Origin: UBA1181 sp045113275
GTDB taxonomy: Bacteria > Bacteroidota > Bacteroidia > Bacteroidales > Paludibacteraceae
Length of the DNA stretch: 64,000 bases
Reading direction: 5' to 3'
NCBI GenBank assembly: GCA_045113275.1
Contig: JBGUIU010000309.1
Location: 11,299 to 75,298, forward strand
Part shown: piece after piece, positions 7,332 to 15,859 of the stretch
How positions within the stretch are numbered: the first letter of the stretch is position 1
Layout of the letters: each line of letters begins with the position of its first letter
Translations under genes and position numbers: made by a program
The notes under the pieces: generated by a model
What the model saw: the letters and a program-made list of their open reading frames with translations, nothing else
Database searches by the model: none
What the model was told of the DNA's origin: nothing

Positions 7332-8285
7332 TCAATTAAAAACTTCAATAAGATTCTCTATTTCATCAGGTGAACACTCATTTATATCTTTTCTGCCGCG
7401 AGGTAAAATAACTTCTGTTATCAGTTTATTCTTTATATTATTTCTTAACCTCTTTCGTGCTTGAATACCCGCCCTATCTGAATCAGTAGCTAATATAAAC
7501 TTACGACATGGCATATTATTTAACTGCTCAAACTGAATAGAATTTCCAAGTCCATTAAGGGCGCACGCATATTTATTAAATGTCCATAAATACAAACAAT
7601 CAATCATACTTTCTGTAATATAAACTTCTTTTGGAAATTTATTTAACTGATACAGTTGATATATACCATAAACTTCTTTTTGAACATTTGGTGGATATTG
7701 AAAAAATTTAGTTTTCACACTTCGTCTTGCTACGAATAAACAATTACCTTCTTTATCTAAATTTGGAAACGTGCAGGTTTGACTATCTTTATCATATCCC
7801 ACATCAAATAAATTCACTATTTTCTTTGATATACCTCTATTTAATATGTAAGGATGATAATAACGATATTTGTCTAATTCATCCTCACTAACATAATTTT
7901 TTTTCGACTCAGTAAAACCTCTATCGAAATCTAACTGTATATCCTTTCTATCTTCATATTGAACCATCGTGAAATTACGAATTAGCCATGTCCAACCCCA
8001 TGTTCCTATTAAATCTTCATCATGCCCGAAACAATGAGATATTACTTCTGGTAAAGTATGTATTTCTCCACATGCAAAACAGTGAAATATTCCATCACTT
8101 TTTCTCAATCCCGCAGACGGCTTTCTTTCCATTCCATTAGAATGATAAGGACATGTAATCTGAATATGCTCTCCACTATCTCTTTGCTTCGCTATGAGTG
8201 GAATATTATTGGCTCGTAGTTGACTGACTAATTCGGTCAATATATCCTCAAGAGAACAATTAAATTGTACGTCATTTATTATCAT
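7332..8285 (-). CDS. DNA primase, DnaG-type (zinc finger plus TOPRIM)
   Basis: Residues 45-72 form a CHC2-type zinc finger (CPYH and CFAC ligands, Cys45, His48, Cys69, Cys72). A TOPRIM domain follows, with VYITESMIDCLYLW carrying the catalytic Glu and ILATDSDRAG carrying the metal-binding DxD. At 317 aa it lacks the helicase-binding domain of cellular DnaG. It makes primers for lagging-strand synthesis and is co-expressed with the helicase and loader upstream. The last 30 residues appear to be a substitute tail, since a second copy lies at 6582-6677. The start overlaps the preceding gene by 14 nt. Confidence 0.9.
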   Translation of the reverse strand: MIINDVQFNCSLEDILTELVSQLRANNIPLIAKQRDSGEHIQITCPYHSNGMERKPSAGLRKSDGIFHCFACGEIHTLPEVISHCFGHDEDLIGTWGWTWLIRNFTMVQYEDRKDIQLDFDRGFTESKKNYVSEDELDKYRYYHPYILNRGISKKIVNLFDVGYDKDSQTCTFPNLDKEGNCLFVARRSVKTKFFQYPPNVQKEVYGIYQLYQLNKFPKEVYITESMIDCLYLWTFNKYACALNGLGNSIQFEQLNNMPCRKFILATDSDRAGIQARKRLRNNIKNKLITEVILPRGRKDINECSPDEIENLIEVFN

Positions 8286-8544
8286 CTTTTAAGTTCCTTA
8301 CGTATTTACGTAATTGTTCGTTTTCCCATATTCTAAGAAGTTTAGACCACATCGCATGTTCCATTCCTATACTTTTATCTATTTTCTTTTGTATCCACTT
8401 TATTGGAATAACATCGGCAGGTTTGAGTGCCTCAATGCCCTTTACATCAATACTTCTTTCCACGATTTCGCCACGGAGATTTCTTTCAATACTCTGTGGC
8501 AGATTCAACACATCCTGCTTACTGATATAATCAGTCATCGCCAC
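8272..8544 (-). CDS. Hypothetical protein (90 aa)
   Basis: I do not recognise this protein. It is charged and helical, with a DVIPIKWIQKKI segment and a basic C-terminal helix. Small proteins with the DVxPIxWIxxK pattern are common in clostridial phages near replication genes. It overlaps primase by 14 nt and the small membrane-protein gene upstream by about 10 nt, so it is an ordinary operon member. Confidence 0.7.
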   Translation of the reverse strand: MAMTDYISKQDVLNLPQSIERNLRGEIVERSIDVKGIEALKPADVIPIKWIQKKIDKSIGMEHAMWSKLLRIWENEQLRKYVRNLKDDNK

Positions 8545-8696
8545 CTTCTCCTAATTTCATCGGCTTGTCTCTTGCCGTGCTTCTTGCAATCTCGCTTGTA
8601 ATCAATCCACTGCCCTATCGGGAGCAGAAGGAACGCAATGCACCATCCAAGTGCCACGAAAGCAATTGCATCGAGTAATGTACTCCCTGTAATCAT
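8535..8696 (-). CDS. Small membrane protein (53 aa)
   Basis: The reading frame starts at ATG 8694-8696, six bases after GGAGG, and has one predicted transmembrane helix (LLDAIAFVALGWCIAFLLLP) followed by a basic cytoplasmic tail rich in Lys and Arg. It overlaps its upstream neighbour by 4 nt, typical of coupled translation. The function is unknown; small single-pass proteins like this are common in phage early operons. Confidence 0.65.
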   Translation of the reverse strand: MITGSTLLDAIAFVALGWCIAFLLLPIGQWIDYKRDCKKHGKRQADEIRRRWR

Positions 8697-8875
8697 TTTT
8701 CCTCCGCTTTATAGTGTGGGCAGTTGTACCTCATAAGCTGTCCAGGTTTCAGTTTCCACTGACAGTTCTTGTTTTTACATGAATTGCAGTTTCCTGTATA
8801 CGTAATGTTACGATACATCATCAGTGTATCGAGGATATAAGCCACATCTGCTATTACATCGTCAAGTCTGTTCAT
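8693..8875 (-). CDS. Small Cys-rich protein, probable zinc ribbon (60 aa)
   Basis: An N-terminal helix is followed by CNSCKNKNCQWKLKPGQ and NCPHY, which give four to five Cys/His ligands for a metal. No enzyme motif is visible. It shares its stop region with the start of the membrane protein downstream and its start with the stop of the gene at 8875. It could be a protein- or DNA-binding adaptor; I cannot say more. Confidence 0.65.
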   Translation of the reverse strand: MNRLDDVIADVAYILDTLMMYRNITYTGNCNSCKNKNCQWKLKPGQLMRYNCPHYKAEEK

Positions 8876-9513
8876 TATTTTTCCCTTTCCTCCTGCATCT
8901 TCCGCAGGACTTCAGCAATCTCGGAAAAGTGTCTGCCCGTCTTTTTAAAATCTTCTCTCATGTAATAACCAGTCGAACCGTTTTCCCACATAACATTAAA
9001 GTGGTCACCATCGTCGCTTATCTTTGTGATTATGCCTCTACCACACTTACCGTCTACTTCATTCCCGACCTTGATTTTTTCCTGTTCCTGCTCATACTGC
9101 CTAATTTTTTCTATGGCCTCGGATGCGGAACATTTCTTTAATACCAAGAAATAATTTCCATAGCCGAACACTGCTTTCCTTTCATCATACTCAAGCAGAC
9201 CACCATCTTTTTTTGATAAAAGAATCTTCCTCGCCGTATCCCACGCATCATTGAGGCCCTTCTGGTATCCATCTTCTATCCCCTTTGCATATGCTATTGC
9301 GTGTATTTCAACCTCATGTTTTTTGCATCCGTCAGTATATCCCTGCTGATACGCTTCCTTCCGCACCTGCTCCAAATCGAGTTCGGTGTAGGGTGTCAAA
9401 TCTTCTGGGTCTTTAAAATCAAAGCAAACGTGCCCGTCTTTATCAGAAACTTTAACCCACTGTAGCCATGCAGTGTTGTCTGGTATTTCGATTATATATT
9501 TCTTTGTATCCAC
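8875..9513 (-). CDS. Phage-type hypothetical protein (212 aa)
   Basis: The C-terminal third has VGNEVDGKCGRGIITKISDDGDHFNVMW and KTGRHFSEIAEVL, a small beta-barrel-like module I associate with Firmicute prophage proteins of unknown function. The middle contains repeated EAYQQGYTDG and AYAKGIEDGYQKG segments, suggesting a helical repeat or coiled coil. No catalytic motif is visible. It lies in the replication operon between a transcription regulator and primase. Confidence 0.7.
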   Translation of the reverse strand: MDTKKYIIEIPDNTAWLQWVKVSDKDGHVCFDFKDPEDLTPYTELDLEQVRKEAYQQGYTDGCKKHEVEIHAIAYAKGIEDGYQKGLNDAWDTARKILLSKKDGGLLEYDERKAVFGYGNYFLVLKKCSASEAIEKIRQYEQEQEKIKVGNEVDGKCGRGIITKISDDGDHFNVMWENGSTGYYMREDFKKTGRHFSEIAEVLRKMQEEREK

Positions 9514-9514
9514 C

Positions 9515-9745
9515 TTATTCTCCTCTCTCTATAATAAGAATATCATCTATACCACAGCCGAATAAACAAGCAAGAATCACCAAATTGTCGATTGTAGGGA
9601 TAGACTTGCCATGAATCCACTTGTAGATAGCTTGCGGCGTAGAAAATCCCATAATATTTTGAATATCCCGGATAACTAACCCGTTATCAGTCATTAATTT
9701 CTTAATATTACTACCGGTCTCTACAGTATTAATCTGTGGAATCAT
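9515..9745 (-). CDS. Cro/CI-family helix-turn-helix regulator
   Basis: The start at ATG 9743-9745 follows AGAGGAGAATT; a longer frame upstream overlaps the preceding gene and has no site. The 76 aa product has NIKKLMTDNGLVIRDIQNIMGFSTPQAIYKWIHGKSIPT, a standard XRE helix-turn-helix with the recognition helix around QAIYKW, then a NLVILACLFGCGIDDIL helix. It likely represses or autoregulates the promoter at 10020-10048, but an operator is not obvious. Confidence 0.8.
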   Translation of the reverse strand: MIPQINTVETGSNIKKLMTDNGLVIRDIQNIMGFSTPQAIYKWIHGKSIPTIDNLVILACLFGCGIDDILIIERGE

Positions 9746-9968
9746 AATTCTCCTCTTTAATCTTTGTAACTCCAGCAACTTCACTTCTTGCATAAACCTT
9801 ACCAGAATCTACTAACTTATTCCATTCAGCTTTATCTACAACTAAAATTGCATCATCATCATCTAACCAAAGACAAATACAAATAACCTGCTTAAAATTT
9901 TCATCCTGAGCAATTAGTTCATTTGCTGCCTTCTGATTACAAATAATCATCGCATCTCTATTTTCCAT
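9729..9968 (-). CDS. Hypothetical protein (79 aa)
   Basis: No family recognised. The protein is small and acidic, with ICICLWLDDDDAILVV forming probable beta strands. It is the first gene behind the promoter at 10020-10048, with the ribosome binding site AAAGGAG seven bases before ATG, and overlaps the HTH regulator by 17 nt. Confidence 0.7.
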   Translation of the reverse strand: MENRDAMIICNQKAANELIAQDENFKQVICICLWLDDDDAILVVDKAEWNKLVDSGKVYARSEVAGVTKIKEENYDSTD

Positions 9969-10019
9969 ATTATTCTCCTTTCTGTAATTACTATAGTGTT
10001 TACTGCTTTTTACTCTTAT

Positions 10020-10048
10020 ATTGTAACATGTAATCTAATGTTTGTCAA
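10020..10048 (-). promoter_or_regulatory. Consensus promoter for the regulator/primase operon
   Basis: TTGACA at 10043-10048, a 17 bp spacer and TACAAT at 10020-10025. The spacer is almost the same as that of the SSB promoter (ACATGT beside the -10), so both may be controlled by one factor. It reads into the genes from 9968 to 7332. Confidence 0.85.
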
Positions 10049-10051
10049 CAA

Positions 10052-11353
10052 CTAAAATGTATCCTCTTTATCTTTTACTACATTCTTTCTTATCTCCCGA
10101 ACTTTTCTTTCAGTACGCTCTTTTGGTTCTGCATCATCTTCTGCTGGGATGTGGACAAATTCTCCTGTATCTATATCCCATTGATAATTTAATTTACCAC
10201 CTACTGAACCAAATCTTGATTTCTTTATACCCATTTTTAATATACCATCTTTTGTCTGCCTTAATGACAACACTTTAGATGCATTATGAGATATACCGTC
10301 ACTATCTCTAATAGATTCAAGGTCTGGTGTATCATCTTCATCATCTGCTACTACACCGCTTCTATTTGACTGCACTACTACTAAAACAGGAATACGAAGC
10401 TCTATTGATAGTGCCATCAAATCTTCACTAATATTTGTCAATGATGTAGTAAGATTATCTCCACGTTTATATCTTTCATCTGACAAATATTTAATACCAT
10501 CTATTGCAAGTATATCTACTTTATACTCTTTAACCCAATTTCTCAGTTTTGTGATGGTTATTTTTCTATCAAAATCTGGTGGAGTTGCTGTAATAAATCT
10601 ATTTTTAGTGGTTTTTAGAGTATTTATGTATTTTAAGTATTCTTCGGCATCTATATCATCTTTACCCCACATTAATCCTCTATTTGAGAAATTTCTATAC
10701 AGAGTATCAAATCTATATCCCACACTGTTTGACCCCATTTCAGGAGATATATATCCTACATTAAACCCTATTTCCCATATATGAGTACAAATCTTTTCAA
10801 GCACCCACGACTTTCCTTGGTTTGTACGTGCAAAAATGACGAACAGTTCCTCTTCTCTTTGAATACCATGAATCAAATCATCTAACTCTTCAAAGCCTGT
10901 AGTAAAGAACCATTCGTCTTGATTTTCCTTTCTATCTATAAATTGTTTATATCTTTCTTCCGCTTGTGAAATAATATCTACACCGCCCAATCTATATTGA
11001 GGCTGTAATTCTTTCACAGCATTAATCATATACTCAGCGGCGGCATTAGAATCTGTCTTTAAAAGCTCTGCTATTTTCTGAACCACTGGAACAGATTTAT
11101 AGTATAAATACTCCTCTCTTATTGTATCTACAAGATACCTATCTGATTCTGTAACCTCAACAAGTTCAACATCTGGAAACTTTGATAAAAATGTTACTTT
11201 ATCTGGAACACTTCCATACTCTTTTTCATGCTGTACAAGAAAATCATATTCATTTTCATAGCCGACGAAAAAATCTCTTGTTAATAAATTATCTTCCAGT
11301 ATAGAAGAATCTTTTGTAGCTAAAATCTTCGATATTATTTGGAGGCTTACCAT
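10052..11353 (-). CDS. Replicative DNA helicase, DnaB-type
   Basis: The 433 aa protein has an N-terminal helical domain and a RecA-like motor domain with Walker A ARTNQGKSW (about residue 175), Walker B VDILAIDGIKYL, and the VVVQSNRSG sensor strand. These match phage hexameric 5'-3' replicative helicases. It follows the helicase loader gene with a 7 nt overlap. The C-terminal tail is highly charged. It would unwind the fork ahead of the split family A polymerase. Confidence 0.88.
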   Translation of the reverse strand: MVSLQIISKILATKDSSILEDNLLTRDFFVGYENEYDFLVQHEKEYGSVPDKVTFLSKFPDVELVEVTESDRYLVDTIREEYLYYKSVPVVQKIAELLKTDSNAAAEYMINAVKELQPQYRLGGVDIISQAEERYKQFIDRKENQDEWFFTTGFEELDDLIHGIQREEELFVIFARTNQGKSWVLEKICTHIWEIGFNVGYISPEMGSNSVGYRFDTLYRNFSNRGLMWGKDDIDAEEYLKYINTLKTTKNRFITATPPDFDRKITITKLRNWVKEYKVDILAIDGIKYLSDERYKRGDNLTTSLTNISEDLMALSIELRIPVLVVVQSNRSGVVADDEDDTPDLESIRDSDGISHNASKVLSLRQTKDGILKMGIKKSRFGSVGGKLNYQWDIDTGEFVHIPAEDDAEPKERTERKVREIRKNVVKDKEDTF

Positions 11354-12009
11354 TCTTCTCTCCTGTCTTTGCCTTTAAACTCAACAAGTGTTGATGTGTT
11401 CCAAATTCTACTTGCAAGTCTATCGCCAAGTGCTATCTCTAACTTGTCTCTGCTCGTAATATTACCAGTATAAATGTTAGCAAGACCATCTGCAATTCTC
11501 TGGTCAACAATCATAAGTAACTGCTGTATATCATAATCCGATAACTTTGTGCTTGCAATATCATCCCAGACAACTAAATCAACGGTTGTTAAAATATGCA
11601 GTAACTTTTGTCGCAGTGCGGCATTTTCAAAATTCTTCACCTTATTCAAAAATGCAGGAACATGAATAAAATATCCTCTTCTTCTGAATCCGTTTCCTGC
11701 CCATATCTGGTCAAAATATCTGAGAAGCAACTTTATAGACCAACTTGTTTTACCATTTCCAGTATGTTCACTGTAAAGATAAAGTGATTCTCCGTTCTCA
11801 ACAAAATTTACAATATCAAGGCGAATATCATTGAGCAGTTCAAATGCCCTCTGGTCATAAACACCGTTTAATTTTATAGGTTTCTGACGCTTTTTAGAAA
11901 GACCGCTGTGTTCCATAAGATATTTCATCTCTACATAACGAACACAATTAGCACATGGTTCGTAAGTGCATACTTCACGATACCAACAATCTTCTTTTCT
12001 CAATACCAT
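11347..12009 (-). CDS. Helicase loader, DnaC/IstB-like AAA+ ATPase
   Basis: Walker A appears as HTGNGKTSW near residue 80 and Walker B as VDLVVWDDIAS; a Cys-rich N-terminus (CWYREVCTYEPCANC) may bind zinc. The 220 aa length and position between an initiator-like gene and the DnaB-type helicase fit a DnaC-type loader that places the helicase on single-stranded DNA. Confidence 0.85.
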   Translation of the reverse strand: MVLRKEDCWYREVCTYEPCANCVRYVEMKYLMEHSGLSKKRQKPIKLNGVYDQRAFELLNDIRLDIVNFVENGESLYLYSEHTGNGKTSWSIKLLLRYFDQIWAGNGFRRRGYFIHVPAFLNKVKNFENAALRQKLLHILTTVDLVVWDDIASTKLSDYDIQQLLMIVDQRIADGLANIYTGNITSRDKLEIALGDRLASRIWNTSTLVEFKGKDRREEW

Positions 12010-12881
12010 ACTTGTTCACCCATTGCCTCTCGTTCTGCTGTTTGCCTATCAATTTCTCGCTTTTCTTCTTCCGTATATGTTTCGCACGATAAACCTTCTT
12101 CCCACGCTTTTCCTTTTCTTACATCAGTAGGTTTAGATGAAAAGTTTCTATCTTTTGGGTCATAGAATCCAATATAGCCTTTCTGCATACTATAAAGAAT
12201 GGAATCATGCTGTATATTAGGATCAGATGAAATCTCTTTAAGTTTGCGTAACAACCCCTTCCACGTATTGGTATAAAATGGTTTTCCGTCTTTTCGCATT
12301 TCCATTAACAGATAAAGATAATCATGTAAATCAGACCTAATCATTTCATTATCTGTAAAATCATTTATCATATCCACACATTTAGTATACAAGTTTGCTT
12401 TCTTAGGTTTTGATTGTTTACCGAATTGAAATTTCTGAGAATGTAATTCTTCTTTAGAAGAATTTTTTTCTTTTTCCTTTATTTTTGTTTGTTTATTATT
12501 ATTTAAGTTCACAGATTCAGTGTCTTGTTGTCTACGGCGTTGACAACTTGATTCTTCTATTACAGACAACAAGACATCAAAATTAATCTTATAGTAATTT
12601 TTAGCGGGAAGTCCTCTTTTTTCTATAAGTATTATTCCGAGTTCATATAAGGTGGAAAGTGCTTTTCGTTGATAATGTTCAGATAGTCCAGTATTCTCTT
12701 CTATATTATCTCTGGTAGAATAAAAATAGCCGCCATCTAACATGTCACGCTCTTCCCAATAATTATACTCTGCGCAAAGTTCACCGATAAGGATAGCTTC
12801 ATGTAGTCCCACTTTTTTAATGAGTGTTTTATTTACTTGTATAAATCCATCGGTACTAAGAAGTTTTGCTACTGCGTTCAT
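12000..12881 (-). CDS. Replication initiator-like protein with N-terminal winged helix
   Basis: Residues 1-110 look like the winged helix of phage and plasmid initiators (LIKKVGLHEAILIGELCAEYNYW, YFYSTRDNIEENTGLSEHYQRKALSTLYELGII), followed by a charged linker and a C-terminal helical part that resembles DnaD/DnaB2-type domains (WKGLLRKLKEISS). Together with the loader and helicase this forms a helicase-loading cassette. It starts at ATG behind GGGAG, immediately after a terminator-like stem, so its expression may be attenuated. Confidence 0.75.
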   Translation of the reverse strand: MNAVAKLLSTDGFIQVNKTLIKKVGLHEAILIGELCAEYNYWEERDMLDGGYFYSTRDNIEENTGLSEHYQRKALSTLYELGIILIEKRGLPAKNYYKINFDVLLSVIEESSCQRRRQQDTESVNLNNNKQTKIKEKEKNSSKEELHSQKFQFGKQSKPKKANLYTKCVDMINDFTDNEMIRSDLHDYLYLLMEMRKDGKPFYTNTWKGLLRKLKEISSDPNIQHDSILYSMQKGYIGFYDPKDRNFSSKPTDVRKGKAWEEGLSCETYTEEEKREIDRQTAEREAMGEQVWY

Positions 12882-12899
12882 TATTTACTCCCTATAAAC

Positions 12900-12944
12900 A
12901 AAAAAGCTACTATCAGTGGTGCGAGCAAAGATAGTAGCTTTTTT
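12900..12944 (-). terminator. Strong terminator / possible attenuator before the initiator gene
   Basis: A 15 bp perfect stem (12900-12914 with 12930-12944) ends in six U on either strand. It lies 20 bp upstream of the initiator start codon, so it either ends the operon upstream or acts as an attenuator in the leader of the replication operon. The 130 bp further upstream (12945-13075) have no clear gene; a possible -10 (TATAAT, 13069-13074) has a poor -35. Confidence 0.8.
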
Positions 12945-13080
12945 GTAGCCAAACAAGATATTAAGTTGTATTTGCACACGACTCGCACTTGTGTGGCTAA
13001 CATCATTAGCATATATGGAGGATACCTAAGATGACTTATGCCTTTCGACTATTTAATAGTATCACATATTATAACAGAAA

Positions 13081-13296
13081 TCAAGTGTTTTTTAAATTAT
13101 TTTTTTTATATATTTCTAAAGTTTCTTCAACTTGGTTATCTACTTCTGCATTACATGTTTTCCAAAGATTTGCTCTTACTTCTTCCAGATTGTCACCTTC
13201 TTCAATCTGCCGCTCTTCGCAGTATTCAAAAGTATAAAATGTATCCCTAATCTTTGTGCTGATTCTGCTGGTCGCTCTGATTGTTGTTGTTTTCAT
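13081..13296 (-). CDS. Conserved small phage protein (71 aa)
   Basis: The start is ATG 13294-13296 behind GGAGGAG. The sequence IRDTFYTFEYCEERQIEEGDNLEEVRANLWKTC resembles a small protein common in Firmicute phages near recombination and replication genes: a YTFEY strand, then an acidic DxxxxRxxLW helix. The function is unknown. The start overlaps the stop of the membrane peptide upstream (ATGA). Confidence 0.7.
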   Translation of the reverse strand: MKTTTIRATSRISTKIRDTFYTFEYCEERQIEEGDNLEEVRANLWKTCNAEVDNQVEETLEIYKKNNLKNT

Positions 13297-13415
13297 CTCT
13301 CCTCCTCTCTTAGGCATTCATCATATATAACTGCTGTGGATATTGCAGTTATAGCCACTAACATAGTAGTTATCAGTAAAGTAAATCCTATACAAATTAA
13401 ACGTAGGTATTTCAT
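13293..13415 (-). CDS. Membrane peptide (40 aa)
   Basis: ATG 13413-13415 overlaps the upstream stop (ATGA), and its own stop overlaps the next start in the same way, so it is held in the operon by translational coupling. Almost the whole peptide is one hydrophobic helix (LICIGFTLLITTMLVAITA) with a charged C-terminus. Function unknown. Confidence 0.55.
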   Translation of the reverse strand: MKYLRLICIGFTLLITTMLVAITAISTAVIYDECLREEER

Positions 13416-13804
13416 TTTGTTTTTACTTTTGACACTTTAAGTGTAGGAACTTCTTTTATAGTTGTAGCCGCATCCATCTGATGCAGTACATCTTCAGGTA
13501 TAAGATTATTATAGATGGCACGTTCAAGTGCATCAAAATCTATATACTCTTTAGTTTTGATTATACCTTCACATTCTCCATAGCGTTTAAGTATATCTAA
13601 CAACATCTCCTCATTTACGCTCCCACGCTTTTGAATGGTATAGGTTGCTTTATACTCGCCTGCTATATATTTCGGCAGAGCAAAGTTTTGCATGATTGAT
13701 TTAATCTCTGCGTTCTCCTTATCGCAAAGTTTTTTAATTTCATCCTGCTTACTCTTGTTCTCCGCATATTGAGGTATCAGACTGTCCAGTGTTTTCAGTT
13801 CCAT
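13412..13804 (-). CDS. Hypothetical protein, coiled-coil N-terminus (130 aa)
   Basis: The first 50 residues are a charged helix (KSKQDEIKKLCDKENAEIKSIM); the rest includes a beta strand YKATYTIQKRG and an acidic helical part. Similar proteins accompany SNF2 helicases and recombination proteins in phage genomes, but I cannot name a function. It overlaps the HTH gene upstream by 56 nt in another frame. Confidence 0.7.
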   Translation of the reverse strand: MELKTLDSLIPQYAENKSKQDEIKKLCDKENAEIKSIMQNFALPKYIAGEYKATYTIQKRGSVNEEMLLDILKRYGECEGIIKTKEYIDFDALERAIYNNLIPEDVLHQMDAATTIKEVPTLKVSKVKTK

Positions 13805-14081
13805 TTTTCTCCTTTCTATAATACTTTTGTGTTACATCTCCCATAACACCGTTTCGTCCTTGGGGAATAGAATGATGATATTGAACAAATTTCCAAATAT
13901 CTTCTTTATGCCAGTATCTTGTTTGTCTTGGTCCAGCTTGTATATAATCAGGAAGCATTTTAGCGTATTCGTTGTCAGGATGCATACGCTTAAAAGCATA
14001 CCACGAATTTATTGTTTTAAACGATACACCAACAAGAACAGCAACTTCTTCCAGTCTTAACAGACCTTGGTTATTACTCAC
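13749..14081 (-). CDS. MerR/excisionase-like helix-turn-helix protein (110 aa)
   Basis: Residues 8-40 (LLRLEEVAVLVGVSFKTINSWYAFKRM) form a winged helix-turn-helix like that of MerR or excisionase proteins, and RYWHKEDIWKFVQYH completes the domain. The C-terminal 40 residues are polar and overlap the next gene. It follows a promoter at 14125-14154 and may regulate that promoter or act as a DNA-bending factor. Confidence 0.75.
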   Translation of the reverse strand: MSNNQGLLRLEEVAVLVGVSFKTINSWYAFKRMHPDNEYAKMLPDYIQAGPRQTRYWHKEDIWKFVQYHHSIPQGRNGVMGDVTQKYYRKEKNGTENTGQSDTSICGEQE

Positions 14082-14124
14082 TTACATCACCTCCGCATCA
14101 TCACCTCGATTCTGTTATAAATAC

Positions 14125-14154
14125 ATTATAACACACATATAAAACATGTGTCAA
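14125..14154 (-). promoter_or_regulatory. Promoter before the HTH gene
   Basis: TTGACA at 14149-14154, an 18 bp spacer and TATAAT at 14125-14130. A second TTGACA lies 14 bp upstream. The spacer has CATG and GTGTGT steps that partly resemble the class around 10020 and 6557. Confidence 0.8.
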
Positions 14155-14164
14155 TATGTTAATG

Positions 14165-15859
14165 TCAACTAAGCAGGAAGTCAAGCATTGCACCCTTATC
14201 AATATTAATCTTTCCATCTACGAGAGCATCGGCCATTTGACCTTTGCGCTCTACAAGCTCATGGATACGTTCGTCAATAGTGTCTTTACATAAAATAGTA
14301 TAGATAGTAATGTTTTCAGTAGTGCCAACCCTGTGACAGCGGTCCTCTGCTTGTTCCTTATTTGCACGATTCCACGGTTCATCCATGAAGATTTCTACTG
14401 TTCCTGCAGTAAGAGTAAGCCCAGTACCCATAGCACCGATAGTGCCTACAAGAACTTTACAAGCATCATCTTCTTGAAATTTATTTACAATAAATTGTCT
14501 CAACTCATCTTTTACATCTCCTTTAATAACAGATGTTCCGTAGCCCTTAAATTCAAGTCTATCAAATATCGCATCGACCATTTGCGCCCAATTAGAGAAG
14601 ATAACAACTTTCTTTCCGTTCTGAACAGCTTCTTCTACAAGCTCTTCCATTCTGTCAAGTTTAGCAGACTCCTTAACAGTAGAAGAAAGAATACCTGTAT
14701 AACCTGTTGCTTGTCTCATTCTGATAAGCTCTGCAAGAGGATTATTAGCCATTTTAATCTGGTCAATATTCATTCTGATTTCAGAACTAATTTCCCTATA
14801 AATCTGTGCCTGCTTAGGTGTCATATCCACATATTCATCAATGTGAGTTTTCTCAGGAAGGTCGAGAACATCATTTTTCAGTCTGCGGAGCATGATACTG
14901 TCAAGCTGTTTCTGTAATTCATCAAGATAACGATAGCCAACAACTTCATATCCGCCGAAACCACCATACATAGCGTAATGATTCTTAAATGCAGAGAATG
15001 AGTGACCTTCATAGCCGAGCCATTTGAGAATGATGAATAAATCAAATGGATTGTTCATAAGAGGAGTACCAGTCATAGCAATTCTACACTCTGGCTGAAT
15101 CTTGAGAATACCTTTGCCCTGCTGACTTGCTGGGTTTTTCGCCTTGTGGATTTCGTCGATTGCGACAAGACCGATTGTGCCATTTTTGCATAGTTTCTGA
15201 ATCTCTTTGACACAATCTTCATTCCTCATTGTCTCTACATTCGTAATAAGAAAATACGGAGAAATGCTATCAACATGTTTCAGGTCATAGAGTTTGTCAT
15301 TTGTACTGCCGATAGAAATCTTTCTGCCTTTGAATCTCTGACCAAGAATCCAAGCATCTTCATTAGAATGAGTATGCACTTCATTAACCCAGTTCCATTT
15401 CAGACCGTTGACACCGCAGATAATAAGGCAGTGTTTGTAACCTTTCTGTAACTTTTTAGCCACTGCAATATCAATGACTTGTTTAGTCTTACCAAGACCC
15501 TGCTCATCACCAAGAAGCCAACGATTGTTAGCGAGACCGTATTCAAAACCTTCAATCTGATGCTTAAATGGTTTTGTCTTGAAATTGAAATTGGCAGGAA
15601 TCTCTGCAACTGGTTTCTCTTCTGTCAGATTGATATACGGTCCAGTAATATCAAAATCAAACATCGGAAGAGTATCGACTACTGTTTTCAGAGCAGGGAG
15701 CGGAGCTTCCCACTCTTTCTTATCAGCATTGTAAAATCTCTGCGGAAGAGCTTTTACAGCATCTACTATCCTCTGGTCATAATCAAAAGTAATATATACA
15801 GAGAAAGCAGATTCCATATCATAGCACTTCTTTGCTTTGGCTATTCTTACATTAATCAT
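14165..15859 (-). CDS. SNF2-family DEAD/DEAH helicase
   Basis: The 564 aa protein has motif I LGDEQGLGKTK (about residue 117), motif II AIDEIHKAKN, motif III MTGTPLMNN, and the second RecA lobe with VVIFSNW, GTIGAMGTGLTLT and the QAEDRCHRVG motif VI. An N-terminal HARP-like domain (SVYITFDYDQRIVDAVKALP) precedes it. Such SNF2-type translocases are common in phages and are thought to remodel DNA or remove proteins during replication and repair. It overlaps the small Cys-rich gene upstream by 7 nt. Confidence 0.9.
   Translation of the reverse strand: MINVRIAKAKKCYDMESAFSVYITFDYDQRIVDAVKALPQRFYNADKKEWEAPLPALKTVVDTLPMFDFDITGPYINLTEEKPVAEIPANFNFKTKPFKHQIEGFEYGLANNRWLLGDEQGLGKTKQVIDIAVAKKLQKGYKHCLIICGVNGLKWNWVNEVHTHSNEDAWILGQRFKGRKISIGSTNDKLYDLKHVDSISPYFLITNVETMRNEDCVKEIQKLCKNGTIGLVAIDEIHKAKNPASQQGKGILKIQPECRIAMTGTPLMNNPFDLFIILKWLGYEGHSFSAFKNHYAMYGGFGGYEVVGYRYLDELQKQLDSIMLRRLKNDVLDLPEKTHIDEYVDMTPKQAQIYREISSEIRMNIDQIKMANNPLAELIRMRQATGYTGILSSTVKESAKLDRMEELVEEAVQNGKKVVIFSNWAQMVDAIFDRLEFKGYGTSVIKGDVKDELRQFIVNKFQEDDACKVLVGTIGAMGTGLTLTAGTVEIFMDEPWNRANKEQAEDRCHRVGTTENITIYTILCKDTIDERIHELVERKGQMADALVDGKINIDKGAMLDFLLS

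Noticed and set aside
13031..13237. Plus-strand frame after GGAGG at 13018
   Set aside because: It is antisense to the real small gene at 13081 and has a composition like other shadow frames.
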